From positions 2,062,501 to 2,126,500 of the forward strand of contig WPIO01000012.1 of NCBI GenBank assembly GCA_009760855.2: a DNA stretch of 64,000 nt, in the 5' to 3' direction. The stretch is from Cristatella mucedo (Eukaryota > Bryozoa > Phylactolaemata > Cristatellidae). Shown here in pieces: positions 52,741-64,000 of this stretch. Made by a program: the position numbers and the translations under genes. Position 1 is the stretch's first letter; the number at the start of each line of letters is the position of its first letter. The notes beneath the pieces are model-generated. The model made no database searches. It had not been told where the DNA came from and worked only from the letters and a program-made list of their open reading frames with translations.

Positions 52741-53080
52741 CGAGCAGAAAACCTTGCGGAAAATAGCAGCTAACCAACGACCTTCTTCTATATCCTAATG
52801 ATTGACTATGAGCAGCACACCAACAGCAGTAGATAACTAGCTATACTACGTGGCAAAGTATTACTTAGCAGAGAGTAAGGTTAAGTAAGGTGGCCATGTC
52901 TGGCTAGGCTCATCACAGTGCCCGTAGAACAAGTGAGCTGACACTATCGCGATTGGATTAGGCTGACACCATTAAATCACTCAAAAGCTGAAGAATGACT
53001 GCAAACTTTCAGCATGCCATTGTTGACGCTACCTGTAAATTCATATCTTAAGACAAATTAGCTCATTCATTGTACGTGCT

Positions 53081-53114
<34 letters not shown>

Positions 53115-56100
53115 CGGATGAATGCTTGTGCATATATCTATCCGTTATTGTTTCAGAAAATTACTAAGACTAATATGGTATCAATGAGGAGATTTTTCGT
53201 ACTCAAAACCTAATAACCTTTCTGTAAGAAATTGATTGCCATGAGCCTGTATCTCAAGCAAAAAATGAATTTTAGAAGCATGGGTGATTTGAAAATATTT
53301 AACGAAATAGCTAAGAAACCGCGGGTAAAGAACAGGTGTAGAGAAAGTGCCTGGGTTGCCAGTAGGAAGCCTGACGTATTGCTACGCGAGACTTTCGAAA
53401 GAGCATTCCATCTCTAGGAACTCCAAAAGAAAAAGGGTCTGATCCCAGTTTTTATACGGAAAGCGATGACCAGTATCACAGCTCTTTCTTTTTCCCCGCA
53501 GCTCACTACTTTACGCGAGTGAAAGTCCGTTGGACTTCAATTACACTAAAAAAAAGGCTATGACCCGTGCTAATGGCTACAGCTCGACTTTGTTAAGCGT
53601 ACTGTAGTTGCTGATTTGGCTTAAAGATAGATGAATAATTGTACGTGGAATTGCAAGTGGGCTTGATTTTTTGCATAATAATGGGAGATTGCAAATGTCT
53701 TAAACGCTGCAAAATTACCTTACTTCCATTCCAGAAGCATGGAATTTTGAATTAATTTCGTAAATGGTGCTTATTTCAAAGACATTTTAATGTAGCACTT
53801 CAAATTAGAATAAATATATTGATTCATAAAGGCATAGACTAAGCCTTTTAATTTCCCAATATTAATGCATAGAGGCTCAGCTCTTGAATAGTAGATAACT
53901 AAGAAATATCAATCAAATCATTCAACTGTCAAACATAGAAGCAAAACTAATTAGTAGATCAATCTACTTTCATAAAATTTAATATTAGATTAATTGCTGT
54001 AAAAAAATTACGCTCGTACAAAAATATTAACTGATTCTCGCTCTCGCCCTTTCTATCTGTCTCTCTCATTTACAGCCAGAGTAAACGGCGGGAGACGCCA
54101 GTGAATCTTCAAAAAAACACGAGATTATTAATGTGGAGTGTGGTGCGACACGTCTCATTCGTGTTGGTGAAGTTGTTTGCAAGTTACGTTGTGCATACGA
54201 CGTGCATAGTACATAGAGCGGGTAATTAGTTGCTGCTTTTCAGCTACCACCCGGCTGCCATTAAACAAAAATTATTCAGTTTCGGGGTAATGTTTCGTGT
54301 TGGCAGTCTTCATTTTTGGTACCGACTCCATGGAGGCGGCCTGCTAGGATTTATTTGCTTCAGCAAACGCTGTCGCAATGAGATAAAAGAGAAGAAAATA
54401 GTAACTGCATTTGCCTCGCTGTATCACTTGCTGGCTTAGCAAAGCCCCGGTAAAGATTCTTTATGCGCCCACTACCTCAATTAATGACATGTAGACTTGC
54501 ATTTTGAAAAACACTACAACCAAAATGGCATTGCATGCGAACCCTCGCAAGCCGATTTGGTTTGCTGGGCTATAGCTTGAAAGCACAGTCTGCTCCGGCT
54601 GTGCTTTGGATATTTGGAATTCTTTCATCTCTCCGCATTCCCGGTACAAAAAAAATAGCTGCTTGCAGAACCAGCTAGGTGGGTTTTTCCAGCGCCGACA
54701 CGGTGCGTGAATGCGCTGTAAAAGAAGAGGATTCAGACGCGCGTTATCCTCGGGAGTGTTGGACGCGCGACGCGACGCGATGGGAAATCAGAATCGGGAG
54801 CCCTGCCAACTCAGCCACGCTGAAGATTCTAAGCTGCCGTCAATCGTGCCTTACACCATATTTCTCTTTACACCTTACCGCTGCACATGAGCAGCTCTTG
54901 GCGAGGTACGTCACCAATGTGACGATGAGAGCTACCAGCTTCCATGGATACCATATGCGCGGCGCGCGACACTCCAAACAACTGGCAAACAGTGTAATAT
55001 AACCCTGTAACCCTGCTTGCTGTGCGGGTCCGCGGCTGCGAGCGCATAGACAACAAAAGAAGGAAACGAGAAGAAATGGCCGCGCTTGCTGTGCGCATGC
55101 GTTCTCTAGAGCCGTTCAAAGCTCACAGACACGACAGCAGACGCGGCGTGCACCACAGAGTGGAGCCTTTCAGTACAAGCTTGCGCACTGCGTCGGCATA
55201 TTCTTTGAAGCTATAACAGTGCAGCATTGTACAGCGTGCAAATAAAATTAAATATTGTACTATACATTTCACGTAAATTGATAAGGAACCATGAATACCA
55301 TTTTTTTACAGGCAGTCCTTCATCATGAAGAGTCTAAAGCGGTAAAAGAGTGCCACCTAAAATTGCTGTTAATGCAGACTTTCTTCTTAAACCTCATCAG
55401 GAAGTCGAAGTCGGGGCCTGTGCGGATGTTTTTTTCCATCCAAACTGCAGCAAAAATCCGCTGCACGAACTGACAACTACTGACGTGCATGCTAAAACGC
55501 CGGCATGCTAAATCAGCCAGGTTATAAAGGTGGACAGAGTATTAGCAGTTCCTTAGCCATAAACAATTTTCTCGTTCTTGTTAGGTCATAATTGTAGACG
55601 TCAAAAAATCATGGGAAATGACCATTGTTCGCCAAAAAACTTTGCTTTTGCGACTAGGACGAGGAAATTTACTATACAATCAATTTTCAACGAGAGAAGA
55701 ACGAATTCGCAATTTTAGCTCACTTTTAGTCAGTAAATATAGCATTTGCATTGAATTAGAATTTCTCTATATCGAATATATACAAAATAACCAAAAAGTA
55801 TGAATAAGTTCCTAGTTTGTTTACACGTATGAGTATAATGCAAATAATTTTCATGACTCATCCCCCAAAAATGTAGTCTGCCAGCATGCTCACGTTATAT
55901 TGCCCTTGTTAGCAGCATGAAAGTTGCAGTAAAGTCTATTGAAAGCGCTCTACTTGCTCCTACGAACGGCACATCACCGGTGTTTTTCTTAAATTTTTTA
56001 AGATGAGCATCAAGGACACGGACTTTGAAGGTCATCTTTTAACTCATTTTGCTGTAGTGTATCGCCACCGTCGCAAACGACTGAATTCACCCGCACACAT

Positions 56101-56129
56101 CTGTACAAACCTTAGCCAACATACACAAG
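52741..56129. other. No gene recognised
   Basis: A (TG)n run at 53082-53112, then mostly AT-rich unique sequence. 54690-55170 is GC/CpG-richer and could be a promoter-type region, but I see no gene attached to it. Confidence 0.4.
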
Positions 56130-56300
56130 ATACTCGCTAATGCAACAGTCTCTTTTGTAGAGCGACAGAAGAGCCTTTATGGCTACCACCACTGCTTGCA
56201 GTGGCAATAAATAATCACCCACCACAGGATTCGAACCCACGACCTCGCGGCCGAGGTCATGAAAAGCAACCACCTTACCTTGTGAGCCATCACCGCTCAC
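56130..56300 (-). mobile_element. SINE A copy
   Basis: Minus strand: head GAGCGGTGATGGCTCACAAG, B box GGGTTCGAATCC, body CACTGCAAGCAGTGGTGGTAG, and a tail that ends at GAGACTGTTGCATTAGC, a diverged GAGGCTGTTAAATCAGC. Confidence 0.8.
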
Positions 56301-56432
56301 CTACATACGGTTGTCCCCCTGCGATTGCCCGGAAGCTCCGAGCCACGAAGCGACGAAGCTGCTCCTAGCCACTCTCTCCTTGCTTCGATTTTACAATACT
56401 GAGTGACCGAAGGGTGCCGTGTGCCGAGTGTC

Positions 56433-56645
56433 CTACCAATGGTGCTGTCGACATCGCGCTTTACCTACCGGGCTAGCCAGCGCTGTTACCAGAGCCTCGC
56501 GAAGCAGACGGTAGTCATCTTTGATTGTCTTTGGCATGTAAGGGTACACATAGAAGGCGCTTCCTTCCAGGAAGAGAGGCAGACACTTGTGCCAGATTGT
56601 CGGATTGACACCGGACAGCTCGAGCCTCAGCTCCGAGTCAAGCAT
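56433..56645 (-). mobile_element. Possible retrotransposon gag-like fragment
   Basis: A 70-codon frame reads KCLPLFLEGSAFYVYPYM then TIKDDYRLLREALVTAL. The pattern 'LPLFLxGxAxxxYxxL...DYxxLxxAL' is typical of Ty3/Gypsy gag (Retrotrans_gag) domains. No nucleic-acid-binding knuckle, protease or RT is seen nearby. The GC-rich sequence to the right (56646-57300) could hold the element's 5' part, but I cannot identify LTRs. Confidence 0.35.
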
Positions 56646-58911
56646 TCAAGTTGCGAATTCATCACCGACATCGCGCTCCTCCGTGGGCGCTCATCGCGAG
56701 CTTCATCGTCTCGGCTATTGTTGCACAGCTATAGGTGCTCGATCCCCGTGCGACTGCCTGAGCGAGAGCGCATGCTCGAAACTTCAAACTATTTGCAGTG
56801 CCTCGACCATTGTGTCTGCTATGTTCCGCGACCATTTAGCACGTCAGCTTCTCGACTTACGCGGGTCTGGTAGTAAAGTAGGGGAAAGTCCCCCCCCAGC
56901 GAGCGAGCGATCCACCGTAGCATCTTCGGCAGCTCGCGAATGACTGAATATACGAACGCCTTTGGAGGCGGGCGAAAATGCGGCAAAATACAACAGTTTT
57001 GACCTACACCTCGGACCTTACAACTACACCTCGGCTTAAGGGAGCAGTATCGAAATCACTCGAGGGCTTCCCATCGAAACGTTGAAGCGATATTTCGGCC
57101 AGAACACGATTGCTCTATATATTATTAGCGATTTCTGAACTCCAGCCTACAGGAACCGGATACGTCAATTAACCCATGTATAAAGCTAGGTACGTTATAT
57201 TACTTAGTAACTTAGTTAGTCGGGGAGAGTCACTGCCGTCGCGGTTACATAGTACTACTACGACAGTGTAGCAACAACGAGTCATGTCGCATAGTGAAGA
57301 GTGGAAACAAGCAGTCGGCAGCAGACGTCTAGCGTCGGGTCATAACTCCGGTGTGACGCACAGGGCACTTATCAACTACCTGACTCGAAGTTAGGAAAGG
57401 AACTGTCACTGCCACCTCAGTGTATGGAGCTTACTCAACTGACTGGCTATTAGACGACTTCTGCTTTTATGCCGGCTAACCATAGATTGTCGAATAGCTT
57501 GTTTCAAGGTGTCATCATTCAGGATCCGCGAATAATATCTTGGCAGTTTTACTCCGGCTGGTGTAGCATGCCAACTTTTCAGTATCAGCACCTTCGGGTT
57601 GGGTATCTGTGGTAATCCTACATACGGTAGTGCCAATAGAAAGCCTCTATTGTCCTAAAGGTAAAGCTAGCAGAGAAACATGGTAAAAACTTGTTTAGAC
57701 CCATTAAGAATTCCAAAATTTTGAAGTATCCGATGACCTTCAAGCCAATCTCGTCGTACCTCAAAGAATAGTGTATTAGTTTCAGCTCTAGCATGTCACC
57801 TTGATTGACGTCCTCTTCGCTCTCTGACTTGCTATTGTTTTCTGAACATGGCTGCTCTCACTTCGCATTTGATTATGGGGAGATCATGGTGGTAGGGCAC
57901 CACGGGGATAGATTAATAAAGGTGTAAATATCTTACAGCATGTGTATTCCTGCCAGCGCAAATTTTGGAAAGGTCCGCCGTCTAAAAGTAGCAGTTGTTT
58001 GAGTGGTCAGTGGGTTCTCTAAAATTTTTGGCAAAGCAAACTGGATGGCTCATTTAATACCTCGATACATTCTTAAAAAGTACCCGAGTATAAATGAATC
58101 GATAAAACTACTTCATATTCTATTGATATTTAGTATTTACAAATATGTAATCCTTGTTAAGCAGCTAGAACTAAACTAAATTATTGGGCTTAACAATCCT
58201 ATATTTATACTAATATTTATTAACTAGAATTCTTTTAGAATTTTGATGTTTGATTGTCTAGCCACTGGTCAGTGCAATGATTTAATGACTTCCCCAATGA
58301 TCAATAATGGAGTTAAACATATCAAATAATGAACAGTTGTATGCTGTTATGGAAATTTTATTGATTAAGGTTACTGTGCGACTGTCTGGTGCGACCGTGC
58401 ATGAAAACAATTGTAGACCAAATTAATGTTCTATTCAGCATCAAACTCTTAGCCCTAGCAGTCTGTGCAATGTTTTGAAAAGTAAGCGAACATCATGTAT
58501 TGAACATCACGTATCATTACATTATGTATCATTAATTAATTAGCCTTATCACAAGATCAATGTGTGTGCAGAATAGTGGCAATTTGTTTTTTACTTTTAC
58601 GCACAAGCAATGAGGAAATAACAGTTGCTACACCGGAAAAAATAGTCAACATTTTTACTTAGTTTAGTCTATAGAAACTAAGGCAGTGGCTCGGCGTCTT
58701 GAAGGCTGAGGCTAACTTTGAAATTTAGTTGGATTGGTGTATGTTCTTGCTTAGAAAGTAAAATCTTGCTTACATTTAAGATTCGGTGGAGTCCATTCAT
58801 AGCCTTCATGATTCTGGGGTCAATCATTTCCTCAAAAATAGCCAGGTGGTCTCCGTTAGTCATTCAAATCTTACGAATTACTAACCCCCTAGAGTTCAAA
58901 AATAGTACCTG
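56646..58911. other. No gene recognised
   Basis: GC-rich to about 57650, AT-rich after. A 76-codon minus-strand frame at 57406-57636 is unrecognised. An inverted TTAGTAACTTAGTTAG-type motif at about 57203 has no clear role. Confidence 0.35.
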
Positions 58912-59060
58912 ATTTAACAGCCTCGGGTGTATAGCGGCAGTAGAGCCTTACCTGCTATCACCGCAGTTTTCAGTTGACATAAAGGATCGCCTACTGCAGG
59001 ATTCGAACTCACAACCCCGGTCGTGAAGAGCACCTTACCCTCTGGGCTATCACGGCCCTA
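58912..59060 (-). mobile_element. SINE A copy
   Basis: Minus strand: head GGGCCGTGATAGCCCAGAGG, B box GAGTTCGAATCC, body, and tail GAGGCTGTTAAATCAGG. The A-box half carries a small deletion. Confidence 0.75.
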
Positions 59061-59524
59061 GCCTTATTGTGCAGATGTATATATCTACTCACAATATGAA
59101 GTATCACAAAAACAAATTATCTAGTGTATTATTATCCATACCTACAATTTACGGACATAATTCTGGCATGATTAAATGTCAGTGCTTATCGCTGCAAACC
59201 GTGCGAGATGCAGTGCTGGTGCAAAACCATTCACAAGTCGACATTCGACAAATTAAGAGCTGCATTGTAGCTTAGGAAGAGCTTAATTGGCCTGAGGACT
59301 CATGATGTCCAGCCAATCAGCAGTGCTCTGCACTTCCAAGATAGGACCGTTGCCCAGAGTCACCCAGTGCTGTAATGCAATTCCAAGGCGAGATCGTTAG
59401 GTGCAGTACGGGCAAGCTAGCTGTGAAGCAGATTCAGACAACAAACCATGGGTGTCAAAGAATTCCGTAGGTATTTAACCCTGTAACGAAATCTTGACCT
59501 CGACATGAACAATTGAATAGTGTA
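59061..59524. other. No feature recognised
   Basis: Unique sequence between a SINE and an L2 tail remnant. Confidence 0.4.
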
Positions 59525-59630
59525 ATATAATATAATTATCATAACACATTTGTTTTGTGCCCTTAGAGATTGAATCCTCTTTCTAGGCACTGTATACGTG
59601 CTGTAAAAAAGTCATGTGAATCGGACGGCC
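59525..59630 (-). mobile_element. L2 3'-tail remnant
   Basis: ATAACACATTTGTTTTGTGC, GATTGAATCCTCTTTCTAGG and CACTGTATACGTGCTGTAAA follow the order of the family 3' end on the minus strand. Confidence 0.6.
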
Positions 59631-60117
59631 CCATATCTGGTCTTATTGAAATCGGAGTAATCTTGTGTTTCCACACGGGGATTTTTCTCTGTCAGGGTGG
59701 CAATCATCACTAAAAAAAACCAGCGTAGATCCAGGCAAATATATGTAGTCAAATTAATACTTCACGACATCCAACGTCCACAGAATTTTACAGGATTTTC
59801 TAAGCTAAAAAGAATCTGGAAACCTTAAGAGGACTATTTGAATGACAATAGCACGTCCTCAAGGTCCTAGTCGGAAAAGTGTATGTTGGGGTCCATCTCA
59901 AGCTTCGATTAGTGGTGCGATCTCCAGATATTGTGCTTGAGAATCTTTCGATCGGGACTGCTGCTAGTAGTACCCAAATACTGGCCGAGGAGCCGGTAGA
60001 TGCAGGAAGGGGGCTGGCTAGGTACGAGGGGATTAGGCAGGAGCTAGGCTAGCTCATTATGCAGAGATTAGGGAGCAGAGCAGGGCGCGCCAGGCGAAAA
60101 AGCTCGTTTAAATTAAT
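59631..60117. other. No feature recognised
   Basis: Unique sequence; no coding or repeat signature. Confidence 0.4.
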
Positions 60118-60190
60118 GATAAGATGCTTTTATAGCGCCCCGAAAGAACCGAATTCTCTGGCCGGGTGATTTACAACTTGCTGCATGAGA
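60118..60190 (-). mobile_element. L2 3'-tail remnant
   Basis: TTTTATAGCGCCCCGAAAGA, ACCGAATTCTCTGGCCGGGT and GATTTACAACTTGCTGCA: the reverse of the family 3' end, lying 75 bases upstream of the tRNA gene. Confidence 0.6.
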
Positions 60191-60264
60191 AGCAATGACT
60201 CAAGGTAATGGCAAACAAGGTATTATCCTTAGAGACCCGTAAGAAAAATGTACAATGTAAGAAA

Positions 60265-60336
60265 TCCCTAGTGGTCTAGTGGCTAGGATCCGGCGCTTTC
60301 ACCGCCGTGGCCCGGGTTCGATTCCCGGCTAGGGAA
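60265..60336 (+). tRNA. tRNA-Glu (anticodon TTC)
   Basis: A 72-base cloverleaf with no mismatches in the stems I checked. The acceptor stem TCCCTAG (60265-60271) pairs with CTAGGGA (60329-60335), with A as discriminator. The anticodon stem CGGCG/CGCCG encloses the loop CTTTCAC with TTC at 60298-60300. The T stem CCGGG/CCCGG encloses TTCGATT. Internal promoters are the A box (TGGTCTAGTGGCTAGG) and the B box GGTTCGATTCC. A Pol III terminator TTTTTT follows at 60342-60347. There is no intron and no encoded CCA. It closely follows the animal tRNA-Glu consensus and reads GAA (and, by wobble, GAG) codons. Confidence 0.95.
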
Positions 60337-60341
60337 AGTTG

Positions 60342-60347
60342 TTTTTT
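60342..60347 (+). terminator. Pol III T-run terminator
   Basis: Six Ts beginning six bases after the tRNA-Glu gene's last base. Confidence 0.75.
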
Positions 60348-60460
60348 AAAGAAGTTTTAAATGGAACGCACCTGTTTATTGCAGCTTTTAATTGATGTAT
60401 GCATAGAGTGAGATCAAGTTCTCTGATGGCATTATATAAATATATTATTACTATTATCAT
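60348..60460 (+). mobile_element. L2 3' fragment directly after the tRNA
   Basis: TTTTAAATGGAACGCACCTG TTTATTGCAGC parallels the L2 C-terminal codons (TTTAAAAAGAACTTAAAAAC ACACCTATTTAGG). After an internal deletion, AGAGTGAGATCAAGTTCTCT GATGGCATTATATAAAT is the 3' tail, ending in a TTATTACTATTATC run. Confidence 0.6.
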
Positions 60461-60599
60461 GCTAAGGCCAACGTGCAGAAGACTTCACTGTGGCCACTGA
60501 CTAGTAAAAATATTATTGGTAATTAGTGAAATCCCTGATTTCGATTAATCATACACGAATGAGTATGGACAGCACACAGGAAAGAAAAGGACAATTTTA

Positions 60600-62520
60600 C
60601 TTTCGCTCTAGGAAAGCTGAGCTGAGCATATGCGTCTTCAGCTGAGACTCGGGGCATTTCAGGCAGTTCTCGAATCCAGAAGAGAGCTCCTGAATTTCGG
60701 TGCGTACCACTGAAGGTGTGATTACCAGAATGTTTGGATCATGTGTGGATCGGCCAATGACAGGTGCCGAGGAGCTGGTACGTGACTGGCCAGCAAGAAC
60801 GTCAGACATGTTGGGGCTGATGCAAGCGAGTGAAGCGATGTGTTAGCCTAAGCGAATCTGTTAAAGTCAATTTGAAACTTGATAGGGAGCCAGTGAAGCT
60901 CAGACAAAAAAAGTATAGTGATGTGGCAGCCATTGACCATTGAACCATTGAAGACATTCCGGACTTGCTGCTGAATATACCACCAGTTGCAGACGATTAA
61001 GGGCACAAGCCAGCAGTCTTGTGTAAAGATGTTTGCAGTAACGTAGATTTGACGTCGCAGACTCGTGAACTAATTTGTACTCATTTCTAAACAGGCCCTG
61101 ATTTTCACAACGTTCCATAGATGAAAGTAGGTCAAGTTGATTTCATTACGTCATTTGGTTATGCTTTCTTTCAGCACCTTAAAGTGCCTAGAAAGAGACT
61201 CGGTTCTGATAGCTCTATGCAAATGTATTATTATTAGAAATATTGTTATTATCATTTAAATGCAGGCCCAAAACAGTGGCAAACTTCGCCGAAGTGGCTA
61301 GACCAACCAGTCTTGATGGTATGGTCATACAACTATTGGATGACACTAGGCTTGTCTATAATTATCAGGCATGTTTCATCGTCGTTAAGCTTTAAGGACG
61401 TTAGTTGCCATCTAAGTGAGAATGTCGTCTAAGCAGGCTGTAATGGAGGGTCAACTGGGTAGAGCTAAGTGCCACTGGTTTAGAAATGATAGCCGACATT
61501 ATGTTTGGCAATGACCTCGGATAGGTGAGACTCCAGCCTATCTCTCAGATCTACTCCCCACCAGGCCAAGCATCGTACCACCTGCTTTTCGGAATCCAAC
61601 AGTTTACTAATACCTCGTAAAAACCTCAAATCTTTTGGAGACCGTGCGTTTAGTTCGTATGCTCCCAAAGCCTGGAACTTCCTCCCGACTTGCGTCAGAA
61701 CATCCCCTGACTTGACCACATTTAAAAAGAACTTAAAACACACCTATTTAGGAAGCATTTGGTGGGTCCCTTTGATTAGTCCTTCGTGTGCTTATACGTG
61801 CTGACACTGTGCATGCTGCCACTAACCACACTTGCATGCTGACCCTGTGCATGTCACCCTAACCATATTTATTCATGCTTATCAAGCATGATATTACTCA
61901 CCATTCAATCTCGCTTCCCTTTGCAGCAAATGTGAAGCGCCTAAAAAGAGATTGAGTTCTCTGAGGGCGCTTTATCAAGTGCATTATTATTATTATTATT
62001 AGATGGGGAAAATAATGGGGTGTCCAAGTGCTACCCCGGATGTATCCCATACTTTAAGGGCTCGCAGACGACCGACGCCACTAACATCTACCCTCTGACA
62101 TCTCTTATCATTGACGCAAGACCTAAACTACTTTAGCACTTTTCGCCAGAGTTGCATAGGCGTGGCAAAAGGCGCTCCAGAAAGATCGGGTGGTCAGTTA
62201 AGTCAAATGTTGCTGTGAGATCTAGAAAGACTAGTAGAGAAGCCCCAACTTGCTCGACATTACTCACGAAGTCAATGAAAAACCTGAGTTGAGCAGTTCC
62301 TGCAGTGCAATGTCCATCTCAGCATCCCAATTGAAATCCTACATCAAGATCTGATTAACGGGTGTAATCGTTTGGCTACGGGACCACCACTCGTGCAACA
62401 AGTCACAGAAAAGAATGGCAGATGATCAAAAAGTACATCAATTATCATGATCTAGGGAAAGCTTCTTTCTGAGTAGCCAGACAATTGCTGTTTTCGGACA
62501 AACGGATACTTGATAAGTAA
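60600..62520 (-). mobile_element. Old L2-like LINE, interrupted by younger copies
   Basis: A lineage distinct from the main family, seen in pieces from right to left. Near 62460-62520, KTAIVWLLRKKLSLDHDN (family: KALVRPLLKKATLDQDN). Near 62200, LLVFLDLTATFDLTDH. Near 61490, IAKHNVGYHF. Near 61390, endo-to-C-terminal remnants. At 60900-61118, LQLV-YSAAS...LQW, the NSAARL..LHWL region. The order is that of one decayed minus-strand element, split by plus-strand insertions at about 61150-61245 and 61525-62004. Confidence 0.55.
61525..62004 (+). mobile_element. 5'-truncated L2 insertion
   Basis: About 480 bases from the APAYLSD-coding block (TCCAGCCTATCTCTCAGATC) through the C-terminus and 3' UTR to GAGGGCGCTTTATCAAGTGC and (ATT)n. 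It lies opposite to the older copy it interrupts. I could not settle a target duplication. Confidence 0.85.
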
Positions 62521-62532
62521 TCTCGCTAAACA

Positions 62533-63340
62533 ACATCAGCTCCACAGTCAAATCTGCCTACTTCTAGCTGCATAACATTGCTAAAATTCGCGCTTGTTTA
62601 GATAAGGATACTGCGTCTAAGTTGGTCCATGCATTCGTGACATCCCGTCTTGACTTCCGTAACTCACTGCTTGCTGGCCTACCGGCATGCGCAAGCAGGC
62701 GACTACAGCCGGTGCAAAATTCTGCAGCTAGGCTTGTCTGTCGTGAGCGTCGCAGTTGCCACATTACTCCACTTCTCGCCGACCTGCACTGGCTACCAGT
62801 CAAGCAACGGATCGACCTCAAAGTTTTGTCGTTCACTTTTAAGTCACTTCATTCTTTGGCTCCAGCCTGTCTCTCAGATCTACTCTCCCACCAGGCCAAG
62901 CATCATATAACCCGCTTGTCGGAATCCAGCAGTTTACCAATATCTCGTACAAACCTCAAATCCTTTGGAGACCGTGCATTTAGTTCGTATGCTCCCAAAG
63001 CTCGGCATTCTTGACTTGCATCAGAACATCCCCTGACTTGACCACATTTAAAAAGAACTTAAAAACACCTATTTAGGACAGCATTTAGTGGGTCTCTTTG
63101 ATTCGTCCTTCATGTGCTTATGCGTGCTGACACTGTGCATGCTGCCATTAATCACATTTGCATGCTGACCGTGTGCATGTCACCCCTAACCATGTTATTC
63201 ATGTTTATCAAGCATGATATTACTCACCATTCAGTTGTGTTTCCCTTTGCAGCAAATGTAAAGCGCCTAGAAAGAGATTGAGTTCTCTGACGGTGCTTTA
63301 TCAAGTGCATTATCATTATTAGTATTATTATTATTATATC
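62533..63340 (+). mobile_element. 5'-truncated L2 copy
   Basis: From 'CATCAGCTCCACAGTCAAAT' (family: HISSTVKSAYFQLHNIAK) with a 130-codon open frame (62622-63014) coding HAFVTSRLDF, QNSAARLVCRERRSCHITPL, LADLHWLPVKQRIDLKVLSF and SFGDRAFSSYAPK. The 3' UTR and GCGCCTAGAAAGAGATTGAG tail follow, ending in (ATT)n. Among the least decayed 3' ends in the window. Confidence 0.9.
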
Positions 63341-63480
63341 AGCAATACTTGCTGTGGCCAGCAACAGGTCTACGAACCTCTTAAGGAGACGTTTTGAGAC
63401 AAGAGTTAAGAAGACAGGTGGTTTTTTGTTTAGCTTGGAATACAAATTAAGATGTTAGTTAAATAGAAACAGGTACGAAG

Positions 63481-63511
<31 letters not shown>

Positions 63512-64000
63512 GCTGGGCTAAGAGGGGTTACACTCCTCAGGTTCGGAAGTGATGGCTGGGGTCCCTAATCTGTTCTACCTTCCCTGGGAAGTGGAAAACC
63601 ACTCTACTAAGTCACCATTTGGCTTCACTGGCAGCATGCATGTTTGTGAGAGGTTAATAAGACGGTCGATAGTGGACCGTAACACTTTTAGGTTGTTTTC
63701 TGCGATTGACTCTTTAACTATAAATTTTTGGCTTCGCATTGGCTAAAGTGGATTGATAAGTCCTAAATAATCCTCAAATGACAAGCGATTGAGATTGAGT
63801 CCCGAATTTTCGGAGACCACAAGCCTACTTTTACAATTATTTGCTTTCTAAATGTCGCCATAAACCGAGGGAAGTCTTCGCAGGTACGGGCCTGTCGTTT
63901 AGTCACACGTGCACTCCTCTTGGACACGGGCTATTGTCAAGTGGTAGCATTAAATCGAGGAGGTAACTTCAAGGTAGAAGGGTCAAGCAGACGGACAGAG
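63341..64000. other. No gene recognised; (GA)n at 63481-63508
   Basis: Unique sequence with a 28-base GA run. No coding or repeat similarity beyond that. Confidence 0.45.

Noticed and set aside
60265-60336. tRNA-Glu as merely a SINE head
   Set aside because: All stems checked are perfectly paired and a Pol III terminator follows, unlike the decayed heads of SINE A and B; the L2 fragment downstream starts only after the terminator.

Overview
This is a repeat-rich, gene-poor piece of an animal nuclear genome. Evidence: GT-AG introns, a multi-exon class B-type seven-transmembrane receptor, a eukaryotic tRNA-Glu(TTC), tRNA-derived SINEs, L2-clade LINEs and long simple repeats. The receptor architecture and the repeat families suggest a non-vertebrate metazoan. 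I cannot place it in a phylum.

The one gene that looks intact is a Methuselah-like/secretin-like receptor with a somatomedin-B-like domain on the + strand. I assemble it from three exons: 5948-6452, 10927-11068 and 33841-35512. The phases fit, both introns are GT-AG, the CDS is 2319 bases (772 residues), and an AATAAA lies at 35868. Intron 1 (4.5 kb) and intron 2 (22.8 kb) are mostly transposon debris. In the introns every substantial copy of the main LINE family is antisense to the gene.

Layout: 1-5.8 kb holds simple repeats, one LINE 3' end and SINE copies, with perhaps the last exon of an upstream gene. 5.9-35.9 kb is the receptor gene. Intron 1 contains a SPIN-like hAT MITE and a 54-base tandem repeat; intron 2 contains seven antisense L2 copies, one nearly full length. 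36-45 kb is more L2, including a nested pair with a 7-base target duplication, plus long CT and TA arrays. 45.6-52 kb holds two decayed copies of an uncharacterised multicopy protein family; the first is split by an L2 insertion, a SINE insertion and an expanded 27-base minisatellite. 52-60 kb is largely unannotatable, with SINEs and a possible retrotransposon gag fragment. 60-63.4 kb holds a tRNA-Glu gene and an old minus-strand L2 relative broken up by younger plus-strand L2 copies.

Two SINE families are visible. 'SINE A' has a tRNA head and a body ending near a GCTGTTAAATCAGCTAG-like motif. 'SINE B' has a tRNA head joined to a tail that matches the 3' end of the L2 family, which suggests it borrows that LINE's retrotransposition machinery.
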